Origin: Flavobacterium sp. CF108
GTDB lineage: Bacteria; Bacteroidota; Bacteroidia; Flavobacteriales; Flavobacteriaceae
Assembly: GCF_900129795.1 (NCBI RefSeq)
Contig: NZ_FQWW01000012.1
Span: 1-64,000 of the forward strand
Direction of reading: 5' to 3'
DNA: 64,000 nucleotides
Shown here one piece after another: positions 61,501 to 64,000 of this stretch. Both the position numbers and the translations under genes were made by a program. Under the pieces are notes generated by a model, which saw only the letters and a list, made by a program, of their open reading frames with translations, made no database searches and had not been told where the DNA came from. Within the stretch, counting starts at the first letter, position 1, and every line of letters begins with the position of its first letter.

Positions 61501-61530
61501 ATTAGAAAATGTGCTAATGAGATAATTTGT
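61501..61530. repeat. Inverted copy of CACATTTTC repeat
   Basis: ATTAGAAAATGTGCTAATGA followed by GATAATTTGT is the reverse complement of the segment at 35861-35897. A heptamer-like run TCTAAAATC follows at 61556-61588. Confidence 0.5.
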
Positions 61531-61555
61531 ACTTTTGCCTAATCGAAGTCAAAGA

Positions 61556-61588
61556 AATCTAAAATCTTAGGTCTAAAATCTAAAATCA
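61556..61588. repeat. Degenerate heptamer units TAAAATC
   Basis: Three to four TCTAAAATC-type units, imperfect, just upstream of the PspC gene. Same family as the array at 1-98. Confidence 0.7.
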
Positions 61589-61592
61589 AGTA

Positions 61593-61820
61593 ATGTCAGC
61601 AATATTAAAACTTAAATTCTTTTTTGAAAAATACGGTTTTCATGTATCATCCAGACTGGCTGATAAACTGGGAATGCGCGTAACAAGCGTAAGGTTGTTT
61701 TTTATTTACATTTCGTTTGTAACGGCTGGTTTAGGTTTTGGAGTTTACCTTACATTGGCTTTTTGGATTCGTCTAAAAGATTTAATCCGTGCAAAAAGGA
61801 CTTCTGTTTTTGATTTATAA
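61593..61820 (+). CDS. PspC domain-containing protein
   Basis: A 75-residue membrane protein with the PspC-type segment VSSRLADKLGMRVTSVRLFFIYISFVTAGLGFGVYLTLAFWI. In phage-shock systems PspC takes part in membrane stress sensing, but here it is a small stand-alone form with one or two transmembrane helices and no PspA or PspB gene nearby. It is linked to DUF2851 as in other Flavobacteriia. Confidence 0.82.
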   Translation: MSAILKLKFFFEKYGFHVSSRLADKLGMRVTSVRLFFIYISFVTAGLGFGVYLTLAFWIRLKDLIRAKRTSVFDL

Positions 61821-61850
61821 TTCAAAAGTTTTAAAGCATATCTCTATATA

Positions 61851-61882
61851 AAAAAACCTGTTCAATTGAACAGGTTTTTTTA
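61851..61882. terminator. Perfect terminator between PspC and APC permease
   Basis: A continuous 30-bp palindrome with AAAAAACCTGTTCAA as left arm and the matching right arm ending in a T run. It serves both convergent genes. Confidence 0.9.
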
Positions 61883-61891
61883 TGATAATCA

Positions 61892-63406
61892 TTATTGAAT
61901 TTCTTCGATTTCGTTTTGAGGATTGTTAAGTTTCGCTCGTTTTTTACTGTAAGCAAAATAAACAATGATACCTAAAGTTCCCCAGCATATAAAAGCGATC
62001 CAGGTATCATGTCTTACCTGAGTCATTAAGAATAAATTGAAAGATACACCTAAAGTTCCAACTAAGTAAACTGCCGGAGTTTTGTAATGTCTTTCTAATT
62101 CTGGTTTTTTATATCTTAAGATCATAACGGCAACACATACCATTCCAAATGCTAATAATGTTCCCATACTACACATTTCACTTACTTTTTCAATTGGGGT
62201 AAGCGCAGCAACAATCGAAATAATTGTTCCAACTAAATAGGTACTCTTATAAGGTGTTTTGAAAGTTGTGTGCAGTTTGCTGAAAAATGGAGGTAATAAA
62301 CCATCTCTGGACATTCCTAAGAAAATACGAGTTTGTCCAAGCATCATTACAAGCATTACAGATGTTAAACCTGCAGTTGCAGCAATTGTGATAATAAATA
62401 CAGCCCATGTTAATCCGTTTTCACTAAAAGCAGAAGCAACCGGAGCAGCTTTGTCTAATTGATCGTAATGAACCATTCCGGTTAATACTAATGAAACCAG
62501 AATATATAGAATTGTACAAATAATTAAAGAAGCAATAATAGCAAATGGTACATCTTTTTTAGGATTAATTGCTTCTCCGGCCTGAGTCGAAACAGCGTCA
62601 AATCCAATATAAGCAAAGAATACAATTGTTGCAGCCGTTAATACACCTCCAAATCCGAAATTCATTTTTCCAGTTGCATTTCCTAGCGCATCAAGAGCAG
62701 GAACTTCAGTAGGAATAAATGGATGCCAGTTATCAGTATTGATGTAGAAAGCACCGCAAACAATTACAAAAAGAACTACAGCAATTTTTACAATTACAAT
62801 AATATTATTTGTACTTGCAGCCTCTTTAATTCCTTTTACAAGAATTGCAGTTACAACCCATGTAATTAAAAAGGCAGGTAAGTTAAATGCAAATGTTGGA
62901 AGATCGATTAAATCGTGAGGAAACTCTTTATTATGTTCGATGATTTTTTCTGTAGCAGTATGAAAATCATTGCAGAGCCAGATTGGGATGTTAATTCCAA
63001 ATAAATGGAGAAGTTTTACAAAGTACCCGCTCCAGGCGACGGCGACGGTGGTGGCACCCATCATGTACTCAAGAATTAAGTTCCATCCAATGAACCAGGC
63101 AAAAATTTCGCCGATTGTTCCGTATGCATAAGCATATGCAGAACCTTCTACCGGTAATACTGAAGCAAATTCAGCATAACAAAGAGAAGCAAATAAACAG
63201 CCTATACCTGCAATAACAAAGGATAGAGCCAGAGCTGGACCCGCATAATCATGAGCTGCGATTCCTGTTAAAGTGAAAATTCCTCCACCTATGATTGCCC
63301 CAATTCCTAATGAAGTTAAACCCCATCTTGTAAGAACTCTTTTTAAATCACTTTTTTTCATATCGGCCTCAAAGGCTGATATTGGTTTAACTCTCCAAAT
63401 TGACAT
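61892..63406 (-). CDS. APC family amino acid permease
   Basis: The 504-residue inner-membrane transporter has 12 or more transmembrane segments. The first helix carries the substrate-binding motif GIGAIIGGGIFTLTG, followed by GPALALSFVIAGIGCLFASLCYAEF and the YAYAYGTIGEIFAWFIGWNLILEY segment typical of cationic amino acid transporters (CAT/YfnA type). It probably imports amino acids with a proton or by exchange. Substrate is not certain. It has a TACATTTG -7 box at 63438-63445. Confidence 0.92.
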   Translation of the reverse strand: MSIWRVKPISAFEADMKKSDLKRVLTRWGLTSLGIGAIIGGGIFTLTGIAAHDYAGPALALSFVIAGIGCLFASLCYAEFASVLPVEGSAYAYAYGTIGEIFAWFIGWNLILEYMMGATTVAVAWSGYFVKLLHLFGINIPIWLCNDFHTATEKIIEHNKEFPHDLIDLPTFAFNLPAFLITWVVTAILVKGIKEAASTNNIIVIVKIAVVLFVIVCGAFYINTDNWHPFIPTEVPALDALGNATGKMNFGFGGVLTAATIVFFAYIGFDAVSTQAGEAINPKKDVPFAIIASLIICTILYILVSLVLTGMVHYDQLDKAAPVASAFSENGLTWAVFIITIAATAGLTSVMLVMMLGQTRIFLGMSRDGLLPPFFSKLHTTFKTPYKSTYLVGTIISIVAALTPIEKVSEMCSMGTLLAFGMVCVAVMILRYKKPELERHYKTPAVYLVGTLGVSFNLFLMTQVRHDTWIAFICWGTLGIIVYFAYSKKRAKLNNPQNEIEEIQ

Positions 63407-63437
63407 ACTATTTTATTGGTTTATTGTTATTAAGCTC

Positions 63438-63445
63438 CAAATGTA
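63438..63445 (-). promoter_or_regulatory. TACATTTG -7 box of APC permease
   Basis: A full TAnnTTTG match on the minus strand 31 bp before the permease ATG, with a TTG 23 bp further upstream. Confidence 0.55.
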
Positions 63446-63693
63446 TCGTTTTTTGTAAAAAATAAAAACAATAATCATATTTTAAGTTATAAAATATTTA
63501 AATTTTTGATTTATTCGGTTTGCAATGTTCAGTTAGAGCTGAGTTTATTTTAATCTCTATTATATCGATTGAGTTTGAAAGTGCCAAATTTAGAAATAAT
63601 ATTTTTAGTATTTTTCTTAATAAATATAAATTTTATCCCGTATTTTATACTTTTTATAATAACATTACATTTATAATAATCACAACTTTCAAG

Positions 63694-64000
63694 ATGTTCA
63701 GTCAATATTTTAAATTTACAAGCCAGCAAAGAACTGGTATCTTTTTACTTTTTATAATTATCATCGCATTACAGTTAATTTATTTCTTTGCCGATTTTAA
63801 CCAGTATGAAAAAACTTTTCCTGAAGAGAAAAAATGGCTCTCCTTACAAAAAGGAATAGATGCAGCAAAAGTGACAAAATATAAGAACAAACAAAAAGTA
63901 TATACTTTCAACCCAAATTTTATTTCTGATTATAAAGGATACAAACTTGGAATGTCTGTAGAAGAGATAGATCGTTTGTTAGCTTTCCGAAAACAAGATA
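63694..64000 (+). CDS. Helix-hairpin-helix domain protein, truncated by window end
   Basis: An ORF starting MFSQYFKFTSQQRTGIFLLF runs off the end of the window after 102 codons. It has one N-terminal transmembrane helix (about 14-33). The segment FNPNFISDYKGYKLGMSVEEIDRLLAFRK is the characteristic start of the ComEA-like helix-hairpin-helix proteins of Flavobacteriia. Such proteins probably bind DNA outside the cytoplasmic membrane, as ComEA does. It is divergent from the permease across a 287-bp AT-rich gap. Confidence 0.75.
   Translation, partial: MFSQYFKFTSQQRTGIFLLFIIIIALQLIYFFADFNQYEKTFPEEKKWLSLQKGIDAAKVTKYKNKQKVYTFNPNFISDYKGYKLGMSVEEIDRLLAFRKQD

Noticed and set aside
1..64000. tRNA, rRNA and insertion sequences
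   Set aside because: The intergenic stretches were read for cloverleaf-like T-arm words and for transposase ORFs and none were found.

Overview
The window is chromosomal DNA from a low-GC member of the Bacteroidota, almost certainly a Flavobacterium or close relative. The evidence is two TonB-dependent receptors with carboxypeptidase-D-like N-terminal domains, a secreted GH30 enzyme with a type IX secretion (T9SS) sorting tail, a tamB-tamL pair, GSCFA, DUF2851, DUF4230 and DUF4136 proteins, many promoters with a TAnnTTTG -7 box, and no clear Shine-Dalgarno sites. No rRNA, tRNA, insertion sequence, prophage or CRISPR array was seen. Apart from one small putative defence pair, the content is housekeeping and cell-envelope genes.

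Layout. 1-4.9 kb: a 14-copy heptamer array running into a DUF2490 gene, a small membrane protein, a TonB receptor preceded by an untracked 36-codon leader ORF ending in a cysteine cluster, and an Rrf2 regulator. 5-8.3 kb: an apparent minus-strand operon of M23 peptidase, MerR regulator, LemA and two TPM proteins. 8.5-16.3 kb: alaS, two paralogous lipoproteins on either side of an ABC exporter, and a GSCFA protein. 16.5-25.9 kb: tamB-tamL, DUF4230 and two orphan genes. 26-31.4 kb: aromatic amino acid hydroxylase, a small secreted protein, a truncated haemoglobin and the GH30 enzyme. 31.4-36.3 kb: ilvA behind an isoleucine-rich leader peptide and terminator (an attenuator), a DUF4136 lipoprotein, hutU and a DUF5522 protein. 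36.3-42.6 kb: a mini HExxH protein, a PLP enzyme, a LysM glucosaminidase, hemL, two Spy-like repeat proteins and a 2-hydroxyacid dehydrogenase. 42.7-47 kb: a lipoprotein, an AAA ATPase-RloB pair and lysS. 47-55.3 kb: paired lipoproteins, lipB, an AraC-type regulator, a flavodoxin-fold reductase, an NTF2-like protein, a Crp/Fnr regulator and a second TonB receptor. 55.3-64 kb: rnhB, a porin, a cystathionine beta-synthase-like enzyme, an exonuclease, DUF2851, PspC, an amino acid permease and a truncated helix-hairpin-helix gene.

The most interesting signals lie between genes. (i) A poly-Cys leader ORF, a 6+6 bp inverted repeat at its promoter and a four-cysteine Rrf2 regulator together look like a sulfur- or Fe-S-responsive switch on a TonB receptor. 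(ii) The standalone ilvA has a complete attenuator: eight Ile codons in a 19-residue leader, an antiterminator segment and an 11-bp terminator. (iii) Several dispersed intergenic repeat families recur, including long hairpins with gccacgaatt arms, (TAAAATC)n heptamers, CTAAG-rich tracts and GCGAAGTCGAAG palindromes. Some sit where they could affect expression or have altered gene ends. (iv) The ATPase-RloB pair is a plausible abortive-infection module.

All functional names rest on reading the translated sequences and recognising family motifs. No database search was possible.
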